This document shows positions 25,953 through 35,203 of a stretch of DNA of 60,655 nt, in pieces; positions within the stretch are counted from its first letter, which is position 1, and each line of letters starts with the position of its first letter. A program made the translations under genes and the position numbers. The notes below the pieces were generated by a model. It was not told the origin of the DNA and searched no databases. It saw only the letters and a list, made by a program, of their open reading frames with translations. The DNA comes from Pseudomonas viridiflava (GTDB taxonomy: Bacteria; Pseudomonadota; Gammaproteobacteria; Pseudomonadales; Pseudomonadaceae), in the NCBI RefSeq assembly GCF_900580675.1, contig NZ_UTBG01000023.1, positions 1 through 60,655 on the forward strand, given 5' to 3'.

Positions 25953-26612
25953 TCACCCGCGGCTTAAATCGCTCTGCATGTCACTCAATAGTTCGGGCAG
26001 GCCCCCGGCGAACAGGTGCGGGTAACACCGCTGAATATGCTCGAAGAAAAACGCCTCGGGTACGTCGCAAAACTGCCCGTGATCCAGCACGTACTCCATC
26101 GAACGCCGGCCCTGGCGATTGAACGCGTGGAAAACGCTGTCGTTGATGCCATCGAATTCCAGTGGCGGCACGTCGAACAAGTCGCACAGTTGACTGTTGA
26201 ACGCCGGCGTAGCCTTAACCCAACGGCCGCGCAGGTACAGCTCGGTGTAGCCGTGCATGGCGAACACATCACTTTTGAGCAAGGCGAGCAGGCGCGGCGT
26301 CGACAGGTGATTGCGCACATCCGCCAGGCCGATGCGGGCCGGGATGCCGCAGTGGCGGGCGCAGGCAGCCAGCAAGGTGGCCTTGGGCACGCAATAGCTT
26401 TCGCCGGCAGCCAGGGCGAAGCTGGCGTTCAGGGTGTCCGGGTCGCGGCTGAAGGTGTAGGGGTTGTAGCGAATCGCCTCACGCACGGCGTAATAAAGGC
26501 TGACTGCCTGGTCACTTAAATCCGCGCTTGGACCGCGGTGTTTTTCGGCGAACTCCACCACCGCAGGGTGGTCACTATCGATGAAGCGGCTGGGACTCAA
26601 GTACGTATCCAT
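25953..26612 (-). CDS. Transglutaminase-like superfamily protein
   Basis: The 219-residue protein has the papain-like transglutaminase core. The nucleophile lies in AGESYCVPKATLLAACARHCG (Cys at about 95) and the histidine in FAMHGYTELYLRGRWVK. The usual third residue, Asp in a W-x-x-D-P context, reads ATPAFN here, so the triad may differ or be incomplete. Related proteins are cytoplasmic and of mostly unknown function. The start is ATG 26612 with GGAG upstream. A longer frame upstream is not coding. Confidence 0.75.
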   Translation of the reverse strand: MDTYLSPSRFIDSDHPAVVEFAEKHRGPSADLSDQAVSLYYAVREAIRYNPYTFSRDPDTLNASFALAAGESYCVPKATLLAACARHCGIPARIGLADVRNHLSTPRLLALLKSDVFAMHGYTELYLRGRWVKATPAFNSQLCDLFDVPPLEFDGINDSVFHAFNRQGRRSMEYVLDHGQFCDVPEAFFFEHIQRCYPHLFAGGLPELLSDMQSDLSRG

Positions 26613-26770
26613 GAGCTTTATCTCCAAAGGAAGCCTGGAGTCTAACGACAGGTCTGCCAGGGAGATAACGACGATTCGGCCAAATCTCGTAACACCCTGA
26701 TCACCCCGCTTGTTCGGATGCCGACTAAGCTCCTTGGTGGTTTCGCCCCTGGTTTCACGGAGGATTGAAT

Positions 26771-29218
26771 ATGCTGTTGTTGTGGATACTGGTTCTGGTG
26801 GTCGGCATTGCCTACCTGGCACACCGCCGCGTCGCCCCCCTGCCCGCCCTGGGCGTGGTCGCCGTTTACCTGCTGGCGATGGGCGCCTGGAGCCACGCAC
26901 CGGGCTGGCTGCTGCTGATCTTCTGGGTGCTGATCGCTGTGGTCGCCGCGCCGTTGCTGCTGCCCGACCTGCGCCGCCAATACTTCACCAAACCACTGTT
27001 CAGCTGGTTCCAGAAAGTCCTGCCGCCAATGTCCGAGACCGAGCGCGATGCCATCGACGCCGGCACCGTATGGTGGGACGGCGAGCTCTTCAGCGGCCGT
27101 CCCGACTGGGACAAGTTGCTGGCCTACCCCAAGGTGCAACTGACCGAAGAAGAACAGGCGTTCATCGACGGCCCCACTGAAGAACTCTGCGCGATGGTCA
27201 GCGACTGGGAAATCGGCCAGGCCATGGACCTGCCGCCGGCCGCCTGGGAGCACATCAAGACCCACGGCTTCTTCGCCCTGATCATTCCCAAGGAATATGG
27301 CGGCAAGGGCTTCTCCGCCTACGCCCACTCCCAGGTCGCGATGAAACTCGCCACCCGCAGCGGTGACCTGGCGTCCACCGTGATGGTGCCCAACTCCCTC
27401 GGCCCGGCCGAACTGCTGCTGCACTACGGCACCGACGAACAACGCAACCACTACCTGCCGCGCCTGGCGCGTGGCGATGACATCCCGTGCTTCGCCCTCA
27501 CCGGTCCGCTGGCCGGCTCCGACGCCGGCGCGATGCCCGACACCGGGGTGATCTGCAAAGGCGAATGGGAAGGCAAGGAAACCCTCGGCCTGCGCCTGAA
27601 CTGGGAAAAACGCTACATCACCCTCGGCCCGGTCGCGACCCTGCTCGGCCTGGCCTTCAAGGCACATGACCCGGACCACCTGCTGGGTGAGGAAGAAGAC
27701 CTGGGCATCAGCCTGGCGTTGATCCCGACCGACACCCCCGGCGTGGAAATCGGCCGCCGCCACCTGCCGCTGGGCGCCGCGTTCATGAACGGCCCCAACT
27801 CCGGCAAAGACGTATTCATCCCCCTGGAATACCTGATCGGTGGCCAGGAAATGCTCGGCAAAGGCTGGATGATGTTGATGAACTGCCTGTCGGTAGGCCG
27901 TTCGATTTCGCTGCCCGCCGTGGGCACCGGCGCGGCCAAGTTCACCAGCCTGGTGACCGGCCAATATGCGCAGGTGCGCGAGCAGTTCAATGTGCCGCTG
28001 TCGGCCTTCGAAGGCATCCAGGAAGCCCTGGCACGCATCGGCGGCAATGCCTGGCTGATGGACAGCGCGCGCATGCTGACTGCCAATGCCGTGGACCTGG
28101 GCGAAAAGCCGTCGGTGCTGTCGGCGATTCTCAAATATCACCTGACCGAGCGCGGTCGCGAGTGCATCAGCCACGCCATGGACGTGCACGGCGGCAAGGG
28201 CATCATCATGGGCCCGAACAATTACCTGGGCCGCAGTTGGCAGGGCGCGCCGATCTTCATCACCGTGGAAGGCGCGAATATCCTCTCGCGCAACCTGATG
28301 ATCTTTGGCCAGGGCGCCATTCGCTGCCATCCCTTCGTGCTCAAGGAGATGGCCCTGGCCGGTCGCGAAGACCATGACCAGGCGCTGAAGGAGTTCGACG
28401 GCCTGCTGATGCAACACATCGGTTTTGCCGTGAGCAATGCCGCGAGCACCCTGGTGCTGAACCTCGGCGTCGGTCATTTCGAAAAAGCTCCGGGCAACCG
28501 CCTGAGCCAGGGTTACTTCCGCGCGTTGAACCGCCAGGCTGCGGCCTTCGCCCTGCTCGCCGACTTGAGCATGATGCTGCTGGGCGGCGAGTTGAAGCGT
28601 CGCGAACGCCTGTCGGCGCGCCTGGGGGATGTGCTCAGCCACATGTACCTGGCGTCGGCGGCGCTCAAGCGTTATCACGACCTGGATTCCCCGGACCACC
28701 TGGAACCGCTGTTCGCCTGGGCCATGGAAGAAAGCCTCGGCGAGTCGGAACGCGCACTGGATGAGCTGCTGAGCAACTTCCCGAACAAGGTGCTGGGCTG
28801 CCTGCTGCGAGTGATCGTGTTCCCGTTCGGGCGTCGCCACACCGGGCCATCCGATGCGCTGGATGCCGAAGTGGCCGCGGTAATCGGTCGCGCCAAAGGC
28901 GACCCGACCCTGGAAGAGTTGCTCGCCGGCTGCTATCGCCCGCAATCGGCGGAAGATCCGGTAGGCGCCCTGCAACATGCCTACGACTTGCTCGGCGCCA
29001 GCCACCCGTTGCAGAAAAAGCTGCACGCGGCGCTGAAAAGCGGCCAGGTCAAACCCACTGCCGGCGAACACGCCATCGACGCAGCACTGCAGGCGGGTGT
29101 ACTGCAACCGGCCGAAGCGCAAACCCTGCGTGACGCCGAGGCGGCGCGGCGCAAGGTGATTGACGTGGATGACTTCAGCAAGGAAGACCTGACCCAGGCT
29201 GAGGGTAAAGTCCGCTGA
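26771..29218 (+). CDS. fadE: FadE-type acyl-CoA dehydrogenase
   Basis: The 815-residue membrane-bound flavoenzyme does the first step of fatty-acid beta-oxidation, making trans-2-enoyl-CoA. Residues 1-60 are two hydrophobic segments. The dehydrogenase core spans about 100-540 (ALTGPLAGSDAGAMPDTG, HAMDVHGGKGIIMGPNNYLG, ITVEGANILSRNLMI). The C-terminal DUF1974 domain fills the remainder, as in E. coli FadE. ATG 26771 has CGGAGGA seven bases upstream. It is transcribed alone and ends at a strong terminator. Confidence 0.95.
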   Translation: MLLLWILVLVVGIAYLAHRRVAPLPALGVVAVYLLAMGAWSHAPGWLLLIFWVLIAVVAAPLLLPDLRRQYFTKPLFSWFQKVLPPMSETERDAIDAGTVWWDGELFSGRPDWDKLLAYPKVQLTEEEQAFIDGPTEELCAMVSDWEIGQAMDLPPAAWEHIKTHGFFALIIPKEYGGKGFSAYAHSQVAMKLATRSGDLASTVMVPNSLGPAELLLHYGTDEQRNHYLPRLARGDDIPCFALTGPLAGSDAGAMPDTGVICKGEWEGKETLGLRLNWEKRYITLGPVATLLGLAFKAHDPDHLLGEEEDLGISLALIPTDTPGVEIGRRHLPLGAAFMNGPNSGKDVFIPLEYLIGGQEMLGKGWMMLMNCLSVGRSISLPAVGTGAAKFTSLVTGQYAQVREQFNVPLSAFEGIQEALARIGGNAWLMDSARMLTANAVDLGEKPSVLSAILKYHLTERGRECISHAMDVHGGKGIIMGPNNYLGRSWQGAPIFITVEGANILSRNLMIFGQGAIRCHPFVLKEMALAGREDHDQALKEFDGLLMQHIGFAVSNAASTLVLNLGVGHFEKAPGNRLSQGYFRALNRQAAAFALLADLSMMLLGGELKRRERLSARLGDVLSHMYLASAALKRYHDLDSPDHLEPLFAWAMEESLGESERALDELLSNFPNKVLGCLLRVIVFPFGRRHTGPSDALDAEVAAVIGRAKGDPTLEELLAGCYRPQSAEDPVGALQHAYDLLGASHPLQKKLHAALKSGQVKPTAGEHAIDAALQAGVLQPAEAQTLRDAEAARRKVIDVDDFSKEDLTQAEGKVR

Positions 29219-29237
29219 GTCCAGCGGTCATATAAAT

Positions 29238-29274
29238 ACGGGCGCGAGGGCTATATACTCTCGCGCCCGTTTTT
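29238..29274 (+). terminator. Terminator of fadE
   Basis: ACGGGCGCGAG pairs with CTCTCGCGCCCGT in a long stem, followed by TTTTT. Confidence 0.9.
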
Positions 29275-29293
29275 GCTTTAGAGGACTTATCTC

Positions 29294-29701
29294 GTGTCCA
29301 ACGTCGTTGCCGATCATCTCGTCTTGCTCGACCACTTGCGCAGCATCCTGGTTGCCGTCGGCGAAGCCGAACAGGTGCCCGAGGAAAGCCACACCCTGTT
29401 CCTGGAGCGCTTCGACGAATTGCGCGCGCTGCTGCCGATCGACCCGATCGAAAGCCAGTACCTGGGCCAGGACATGATGAGCCAGGTCATCCTGCGCTAC
29501 CCGCAAATTGCCCACCTGGTGCCGCGCGACCTGCTGTGGTTCTTCGGCGGCGATTGCCTGCACTTCATGCCCGACGAAGAGCTGGACTTGTACCAGGCAT
29601 TGGAAGAACGTCGCTTTGAAGCCGAACAGAACGACGAACCGTTCGACTGGAACCAGGAAAAGCAGCTGCTGGCCATGCCGCAAGACCAGAGCAAGCACTG
29701 A
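29294..29701 (+). CDS. Conserved hypothetical protein (135 residues), GTG start
   Basis: The acidic protein has no signal peptide or membrane segment. It contains a hydrophilic helical N-terminus (LDHLRSILVAVGEAEQVPEES) and a LVPRDLLWFFGGDCLHFMPDEE block resembling a conserved Pseudomonas family found near fadE. I do not recognise a function. The GTG start at 29294 follows GAGGA. A dehydrogenase or regulatory role tied to fadE would be guesswork. Confidence 0.75.
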   Translation: MSNVVADHLVLLDHLRSILVAVGEAEQVPEESHTLFLERFDELRALLPIDPIESQYLGQDMMSQVILRYPQIAHLVPRDLLWFFGGDCLHFMPDEELDLYQALEERRFEAEQNDEPFDWNQEKQLLAMPQDQSKH

Positions 29702-30649
29702 TCAACGCGCCACCGGGAGGTGCCGACGCAATGTCGGCTCTTTCGCCATGCACTCCACCAGATAATCAATAAACACCCGCAACTTCGGCGGCAAGTACCG
29801 TGTCGGCGAGTGCAGCAACCATGCCTCGCCATGGTAGGACGCAATAAAGTCCCACGCCGGCAACACCTGCACCAAACGCCCCTCTTCCAGCGCATGCCGC
29901 GCGGTGAAGTACGGCAGGCTGCCAATGCCCACGTGCTGCAACACTGCATCCAGCCGCACCCCCGTGTGATTGGCCGCATAGCGCCCGCGCACGCCCACCG
30001 TTACCGCCTTACCTGGCTGGCGGAATTTCCAGCGTGAATCCCCCGGCGTTTCCCCCAGGTAAATACAACTGTGCTCCAGCAAGTCATGGGGATGAGCCGG
30101 CGTACCGTACTCGGCCAAGTAGTGCGGGGTCGCGCACAACAGATGCTCGATGGGCAACAACTGCCGCCCGACCAGCCCCGGCGGCGGGCTGTCGGTGATG
30201 CGAATGCTCAGATCTACGTTGTCATCGATCAGGTCCACATGCCGATCTTCCAGGATCAACTGCACATCGACCTTGGGATAGCGCCGCAGGAACTCAGGCA
30301 TATGCGGGTGCACCACAAAACGTCCCACCGCCTTGGGCACGCTGACTCGCACCAGGCCCTCGGCCTCATGGGTGAACTGGCCGCTGATTTCCATCACCGA
30401 GCGCGCCGCATTGACCATCTCCTGGCAACGCTTGAACACCTCTTCACCGCCCTCGCTCAGGCGCAATTTGCGCGTGGTGCGTTGCAGCAAGCGGGTGGCC
30501 AGGGCCTTTTCCAGGCGCGTAATGCTCCGGCTGATTGCCGAGGGCGAAACGCTCATTTGCCGGGCCGCTTCGGAGAAGCTGCCGGTTTCCACCACTTTGA
30601 CGAAAATCGCCATTTCGCCCAGCAGAGGCAACGGGAGATTGATGCTCAT
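29702..30649 (-). CDS. LysR-family transcriptional regulator
   Basis: The 315-residue protein has an N-terminal helix-turn-helix (GSFSEAARQMSVSPSAISRS) and the substrate-binding-like C-terminal domain, resembling the DsdC/CrgA branch. I use ATG 30649 (MSINLPL). Another ATG at 30664 is in frame and neither has a strong ribosome site. It is divergent from the AlaX gene. Its target is not evident. Confidence 0.87.
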   Translation of the reverse strand: MSINLPLPLLGEMAIFVKVVETGSFSEAARQMSVSPSAISRSITRLEKALATRLLQRTTRKLRLSEGGEEVFKRCQEMVNAARSVMEISGQFTHEAEGLVRVSVPKAVGRFVVHPHMPEFLRRYPKVDVQLILEDRHVDLIDDNVDLSIRITDSPPPGLVGRQLLPIEHLLCATPHYLAEYGTPAHPHDLLEHSCIYLGETPGDSRWKFRQPGKAVTVGVRGRYAANHTGVRLDAVLQHVGIGSLPYFTARHALEEGRLVQVLPAWDFIASYHGEAWLLHSPTRYLPPKLRVFIDYLVECMAKEPTLRRHLPVAR

Positions 30650-30739
30650 AGCGCACAGGTCCATTGAGAGTTGAGCGGATTATCATCCATTTACGCACTA
30701 TTTATACTGGCTACAGAACCTTGATTGCGGATGTAGAAA

Positions 30740-31366
30740 ATGACCGAGCGCCTGTTTTTCACCCACGACCACCTGACAGCCGAGCTGGAAGTGCTGAGTT
30801 GCATACCGCACGAGAACCACTATGCGGTCACCTTGCAGTCGACGATCTTCCATCCCCAGGGCGGCGGGCAACCTTTCGATACCGGCTGGCTGGGCGACAG
30901 CAAAGTGCTGCGCGTTACCCAGGAAGCCGATCGCGTGGTGCACTACGTCGAGCAGCCCGTGGCGCCAGGTACGATCACCGCTCGCGTCGATGAACAACGC
31001 CGCGCGCTGCATACGCGCCTGCATTCCGCCGGACACTTGATCGGCAACGCCGGCGAAACCCTGGGCTGGATGCCGATCAAGGCGCATCACTGGCCGGGCG
31101 AAGGCAAGGTCACCTTTATCCGTGGTGAAGGCGCGCAAGCCATGGAAGCCGAGGCAATTCAACAGCGGGTAGACCAGTGGATTGCCGCTGATCACCCACG
31201 CCACATGACCCTCGAAGACGGCACCCGCGAAGTTGGCTTCGGTGATTTGCCCGCCTATGCCTGTGGCGGTACCCATGTGCAAGCGCTGAGCGAATTGGGC
31301 CGGGTGACGATCCTGGCGCTGTCGGAAAAAAAGGGCGCGCTGTCGGTGCGTTACGACATCGACTGA
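30740..31366 (+). CDS. AlaX-type alanyl-tRNA editing protein
   Basis: The 208-residue protein is the free-standing editing domain of alanyl-tRNA synthetase. It shows the zinc site HSAGH (HxxxH, about residues 97-101) and the second Cys-His element CGGTHV (about 178-183). It hydrolyses Ser-tRNA(Ala) or Gly-tRNA(Ala) in trans. The GGGQPFDTGWL stretch near residue 45 fits the family. Its ribosome site is weak. It is divergent from the LysR gene. Confidence 0.85.
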   Translation: MTERLFFTHDHLTAELEVLSCIPHENHYAVTLQSTIFHPQGGGQPFDTGWLGDSKVLRVTQEADRVVHYVEQPVAPGTITARVDEQRRALHTRLHSAGHLIGNAGETLGWMPIKAHHWPGEGKVTFIRGEGAQAMEAEAIQQRVDQWIAADHPRHMTLEDGTREVGFGDLPAYACGGTHVQALSELGRVTILALSEKKGALSVRYDID

Positions 31367-31428
31367 CACGCCCACTTCCATGGCCAGCATTGACCCTGAG
31401 CACCCGACTAATGGTAGTGTGTGAAAAT

Positions 31429-31452
31429 GTTTCTGACAGTTTGATCAGAAAC
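31429..31452. promoter_or_regulatory. 8-bp inverted repeat upstream of the M20 peptidase gene
   Basis: GTTTCTGA and TCAGAAAC are separated by eight bases, about 37 bases before the start. It could be an operator or part of a leader hairpin. No regulator can be named. Confidence 0.35.
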
Positions 31453-31488
31453 CTCCAACTCACTACCTGCAAAGGAATGCGTCTCTCA

Positions 31489-33228
31489 ATGCACTTTCCA
31501 CTCAAGCAACTGGCGGCTGCCACCCTGTTCGCAGCCAGCCTTTCGGCCATCACTACGTCCGCCTTCGCCAACATCACGCCCGACCAGAGCACGGCGATTC
31601 TCAAGAGTTTCGACGAAACCTCCGCCACCGATTTCCGCGGCTTCCTCGGCACGTTGGCCAAGGGCGACCTGGGCAAAGCTGCCGACGTGGGCCCGGCAAT
31701 CAGCGCGTTTCTTGACAACAAAACCCTGAGCGCCGACCAGCAGAACGAAATCAATCGCCTGCTGGGCCTCTATACCCGAGTGAAATACGGCAAGGCCGCT
31801 ACGGAAACCCTGCGCGAGTTGGTAGAAATCCCGACGTTTAACGTGGACGGTTTGCCTCAGTACAAGAACCCGGAATTCATCAAGATAGCCGGCAAGATTC
31901 AGGCCCTGGCTAAAGACTTCAACCTGAACTTCCGCAATGTCGACAATCGCGTCTACGAAATTTCCCTGGAAGGCAGCGGCGATGAAGTCGTCGGCATCCA
32001 TGCCCATGCCGACGTGGTGCCGGTAACCCCGGAAAACTGGGTGTTGAAAGACGGCACCAAGCTCGACCCGTTCAAGGTCACGCTGATCGGCGACCGCATG
32101 TATGGGCGCGGCACCGAGGATGACAAGAACGGCATCGTGGTGGCCATGTACGCCATGAAGGTAATCAAGGAAGAGAAGCTGCCGCTGGCGCGCAATTTCA
32201 AACTGCTGGTGGACACCACCGAAGAGACCTCCGGCGACGCGATCCCTTATTACTTCGAACACAACCCGACACCGCAGTACAACCTGGCATTGGACGGTGG
32301 CTACCCAGTGGTGATTGCCGAGAAAGGCTATGGCACGGTCATGGCCACTTTCCCGCGTCGCAAGGGTGAAGGCAAAGGCGCGGAAATCATCTCGATGACC
32401 GGCGGCATGGCCACCAACCAGATTCCATCGGCCTCGGTTGCGACGTTGATCAGCGATAAGCCTGCCGAGCTGGCAGCCAGCCTGCAAACGGCCGGGGCCG
32501 ACTATGTCAAACGCAATGGCGGTGACTTCGAAGTGGCGGCCAACGTGGTCGGCAAAGAGGTCAAGCTCACGGTGACCGGCGTATCGGCACACTCCTCCGA
32601 ACCGCAATCAGGTATCAACCCGGTGTCGCGCATGCTCGAGCTGATCCACAGCGTCGACGGCAAAATCGCGCTCAAGCACAACCACATCACCGACGCCGCA
32701 CGTTATGCCGCCGACAACTGGGGCCTGGATTACCTGGGTGGCAAGTTGGGCGTCGGTTTCTCCGATGAGTTCATGGGGCCGCTGACCACCTCACTGACCT
32801 TTGTCGGCCAGGATGACAAAGCCTTCAAGCTGGCAGTCAACCTGCGCGTACCGAAGGGCAAATCGCCGGAGAAACTCAAAGCCGAAATCGCCGATAAATT
32901 GAGCGCCTGGGACGCGCAGACCAAGGTCAAGGTGGACTTCACTTACTCGGTCGCCGAACCGATGTACCGCAACCCGGAAGGCGAGTGGGTAAAAGCGTTG
33001 CTGGCCGTTGCCACTGAGAACCTGGGCATGGAGCACAAGTTCGGGACCTCGGCCGGTGCGACCTCGGTGCACGAGCTGCCCAACGGCGTGCAATTCGGCC
33101 TGGCCCGGCCGGAGGTGAAGTACACAGGGCACACCGACAATGAGTTCAAGACGGTTGACCAGTTTTTGCTGGACCTGCAGATCGTCACCGAAATGATGGG
33201 GCGTATCGGGCAATTGCCGAAGCTCTGA
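31489..33228 (+). CDS. Secreted M20 metallopeptidase (Xaa-His/PepV-like dipeptidase)
   Basis: The 579-residue enzyme begins with a signal peptide (LAAATLFAASLSAITTSAFA) and carries the di-zinc motifs HAHADVVPV, GRGTEDDKNG and TTEETSGD. It should cleave dipeptides in the periplasm. The PepV-like lid domain is in the middle third. I use ATG 31489. An ATG at 31477 sits too close to the AAAGGA for use, but it is not excluded. The neighbouring gltS gene, which imports glutamate, suggests peptide-derived amino-acid uptake, though the two genes converge. Confidence 0.85.
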   Translation: MHFPLKQLAAATLFAASLSAITTSAFANITPDQSTAILKSFDETSATDFRGFLGTLAKGDLGKAADVGPAISAFLDNKTLSADQQNEINRLLGLYTRVKYGKAATETLRELVEIPTFNVDGLPQYKNPEFIKIAGKIQALAKDFNLNFRNVDNRVYEISLEGSGDEVVGIHAHADVVPVTPENWVLKDGTKLDPFKVTLIGDRMYGRGTEDDKNGIVVAMYAMKVIKEEKLPLARNFKLLVDTTEETSGDAIPYYFEHNPTPQYNLALDGGYPVVIAEKGYGTVMATFPRRKGEGKGAEIISMTGGMATNQIPSASVATLISDKPAELAASLQTAGADYVKRNGGDFEVAANVVGKEVKLTVTGVSAHSSEPQSGINPVSRMLELIHSVDGKIALKHNHITDAARYAADNWGLDYLGGKLGVGFSDEFMGPLTTSLTFVGQDDKAFKLAVNLRVPKGKSPEKLKAEIADKLSAWDAQTKVKVDFTYSVAEPMYRNPEGEWVKALLAVATENLGMEHKFGTSAGATSVHELPNGVQFGLARPEVKYTGHTDNEFKTVDQFLLDLQIVTEMMGRIGQLPKL

Positions 33229-33236
33229 TTGAAGGT

Positions 33237-33261
33237 CGAGCCCGCCAAGAGCGCGGGCTCG
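33237..33261. terminator. Hairpin between convergent M20 peptidase and gltS genes
   Basis: CGAGCCCGC and GCGGGCTCG form a stem-loop in the 46-bp gap. There is no T-run after either arm, so it is a likely but not classical bidirectional terminator. Confidence 0.5.
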
Positions 33262-33274
33262 CCCCCCCATTGTT

Positions 33275-34486
33275 TCACCCCGTCGTGCCCACGAACGGCA
33301 GCGCCAGGAACAACTTGATCACCACCGCGTTGGTGATATCAATGAAGAACGCTCCCACCATCGGCACCACCAGAAAAGCAATCTGCGAAGGGCCGAAACG
33401 CTGAGTCACCGCCTGCATATTGGCAATGGCGGTGGGCGTGGCACCCAACCCGAAACCGCAGTGGCCTGCCGCCAGAACGGCCGCGTCGTAGTTGCTGCCC
33501 ATCACCCTGAACGTCACGAAAATCGCGAACAGCGCCATCAACAGCGCCTGCGCGCCCAGAAGAATGACAATCGGCAAGGCCAACGCCTTCAAGTCCCAGA
33601 GCTTGAGTGACATCAGCGCGATCGCCAGGAACAACGACAGGCTGACATTGCCCAGCAGCGACACTTCACGCTCGAACACCTGATGCCAGCCCAGTATCGA
33701 CAAGCCATTGCGCAGCACCACGCCGACGAACAACACGCACACAAACGTCGGCAGCTCGAAGGCCGTGCCTTGAATAAAACCACTCAGGAATGTACCGGCT
33801 TGCAGACTGATCGCCAGCAGCGCAAGTGTCTCGATAAACGAGAATGAGGTGATCATGCGCTCTTGATTGGGTTGCTCGAAGCCTTTGGGCAGGCGCGGTT
33901 GCGCGTGCTCAACACCCGGCACCTGGACACGCTTGATCAGCAAGCGCGCAACCGGACCGCCGATCAAGCCGCCCAGCACCAAGCCAAACGTCGCGGAAGC
34001 AATTGCCAGTTCAGACGCGGAAGCCACGCCGTACTTCTCACTGAACACCCCGCCCCATGCGGCGCCGGTGCCATGCCCGCCCGACAACGTGATGGAGCCT
34101 GCGAGCAAGCCCATCAACGGGTCGAGCCCCAGCGCTTTCGCCAGGGCGATACCCATGGCATTTTGCATCACCAGCAGCGCGGTCACGACCAGCAGGAAAA
34201 TTCCCAGTACCCGCCCGCCTTTCTTCAGGCTGGCAAAATCAGCATTCAGGCCAATAGTGGCAAAGAACGCCAGCATCAATGGAGCTTGCAATGAGGCGTC
34301 GAAACGAACCTCGACATCCGCCAGTGCGCGCAATGCCAGCAGCGCTGCGGCGACCAACAAGCCACCGGCGACCGGCTCCGGAATACTGTAGGCCCGTAAA
34401 AAATGAAAGTGAGCCACCAGCCAGCGCCCCAGCAATAGCACCAGGGAGGCGATAACAAGGGTTGAGTAGAAATCAAGTTGAAGCAT
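33275..34486 (-). CDS. gltS: Sodium/glutamate symporter GltS
   Basis: The 403-residue protein has ten hydrophobic segments and the two GltS re-entrant loops: GSITLSGGHGTGAAWGG (about 115-131) and HCGFGLGATPTAIANMQA (about 333-350). It imports glutamate with sodium across the inner membrane. ATG 34486 is the start (MLQLDFYSTLV). An upstream extension is non-coding. It is transcribed alone. Confidence 0.93.
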   Translation of the reverse strand: MLQLDFYSTLVIASLVLLLGRWLVAHFHFLRAYSIPEPVAGGLLVAAALLALRALADVEVRFDASLQAPLMLAFFATIGLNADFASLKKGGRVLGIFLLVVTALLVMQNAMGIALAKALGLDPLMGLLAGSITLSGGHGTGAAWGGVFSEKYGVASASELAIASATFGLVLGGLIGGPVARLLIKRVQVPGVEHAQPRLPKGFEQPNQERMITSFSFIETLALLAISLQAGTFLSGFIQGTAFELPTFVCVLFVGVVLRNGLSILGWHQVFEREVSLLGNVSLSLFLAIALMSLKLWDLKALALPIVILLGAQALLMALFAIFVTFRVMGSNYDAAVLAAGHCGFGLGATPTAIANMQAVTQRFGPSQIAFLVVPMVGAFFIDITNAVVIKLFLALPFVGTTG

Positions 34487-34649
34487 CTGGGCAGTTCTCT
34501 GAGGAGAGCAAGGCGAATGATCAGCCCAGAGTAGAGAGAGTGGAGCGTGTAAACACCAACCAGACACTGATTACAGACTATTCCTGTGGAACCAATGAAT
34601 AGTCTTACAAGCCAGCAGTTTTTCGCAGAATAAAAAAACGGCACGAACA

Positions 34650-34679
34650 AAAACGCCGATCATTACTGATCGGCGTTTT
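34650..34679 (-). terminator. Terminator of the tRNA-Gly/Glu transcript
   Basis: AAAACGCCGATCA pairs with TGATCGGCGTTTT around TTAC, followed on the minus strand by a T-rich stretch. Confidence 0.85.
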
Positions 34680-34688
34680 CATTGAATA

Positions 34689-34764
<76 letters not shown>

Positions 34765-34768
34765 AATA

Positions 34769-34844
34769 TGGCGTCCCCTAGGGGACTCGAACCCCTGTTA
34801 CCGCCGTGAAAGGGCGGTGTCCTAGGCCACTAGACGAAGGGGAC
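34769..34844 (-). tRNA. tRNA-Glu (TTC)
   Basis: The 76-nt minus-strand gene begins GTCCCCTTCGTCTAGTGG and has anticodon TTC in CTTTCACGG and an encoded CCA. It lies four bases ahead of tRNA-Gly in one transcript. Confidence 0.95.
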
Positions 34845-35203
34845 ACACGTACAACATTCACTCCCTACCGCGTTTCGCTGTGTGCTTTACGCTGTAAGTG
34901 GCGCGCATTCTATGGATGGATTGAAAGGTCGTCAACCCCCAAGGATAAATTTATTTAAATCAATGACTTCGACCTGCTTTCCGGGGCCCGCCGGGCATTC
35001 TGCCTGTCTGGGCATTGGCGCCTATATTCTGGCGCGCGACAAGGCGCTATAGTTCGTCCCGGCAAATGATGGCAATGTGCATCTACGCAGGGATCGCCTT
35101 ACCTATATAGAAGAAACTACCTGGGCAGCTGGTCGATCAACCCTATCCGCCGGATGGCCCAGTCACTACACTCCACTGCAAACCCTATAAAGAGGTCACA
35201 CCG
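34845..35203. other. Intergenic region with the tRNA-Glu/Gly promoter
   Basis: This 359-bp stretch holds the tRNA promoter on the left and the leader of the 256-residue membrane protein on the right. A TATAGT at 35049-35054 is a possible rightward -10, with no good -35. No gene is supported inside it. Confidence 0.5.
34907..34935 (-). promoter_or_regulatory. tRNA-Glu/Gly promoter
   Basis: TTGACG (34930-34935) and TAGAAT (34907-34912) are 17 bp apart and followed by GCGCGCC. This is the same layout as at tRNA block 2. Confidence 0.82.

Noticed and set aside
26642..29122. An 826-codon open frame on the minus strand antisense to fadE
   Set aside because: The plus-strand frame encodes clear FadE with catalytic motifs. 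The antisense frame shows no domain.
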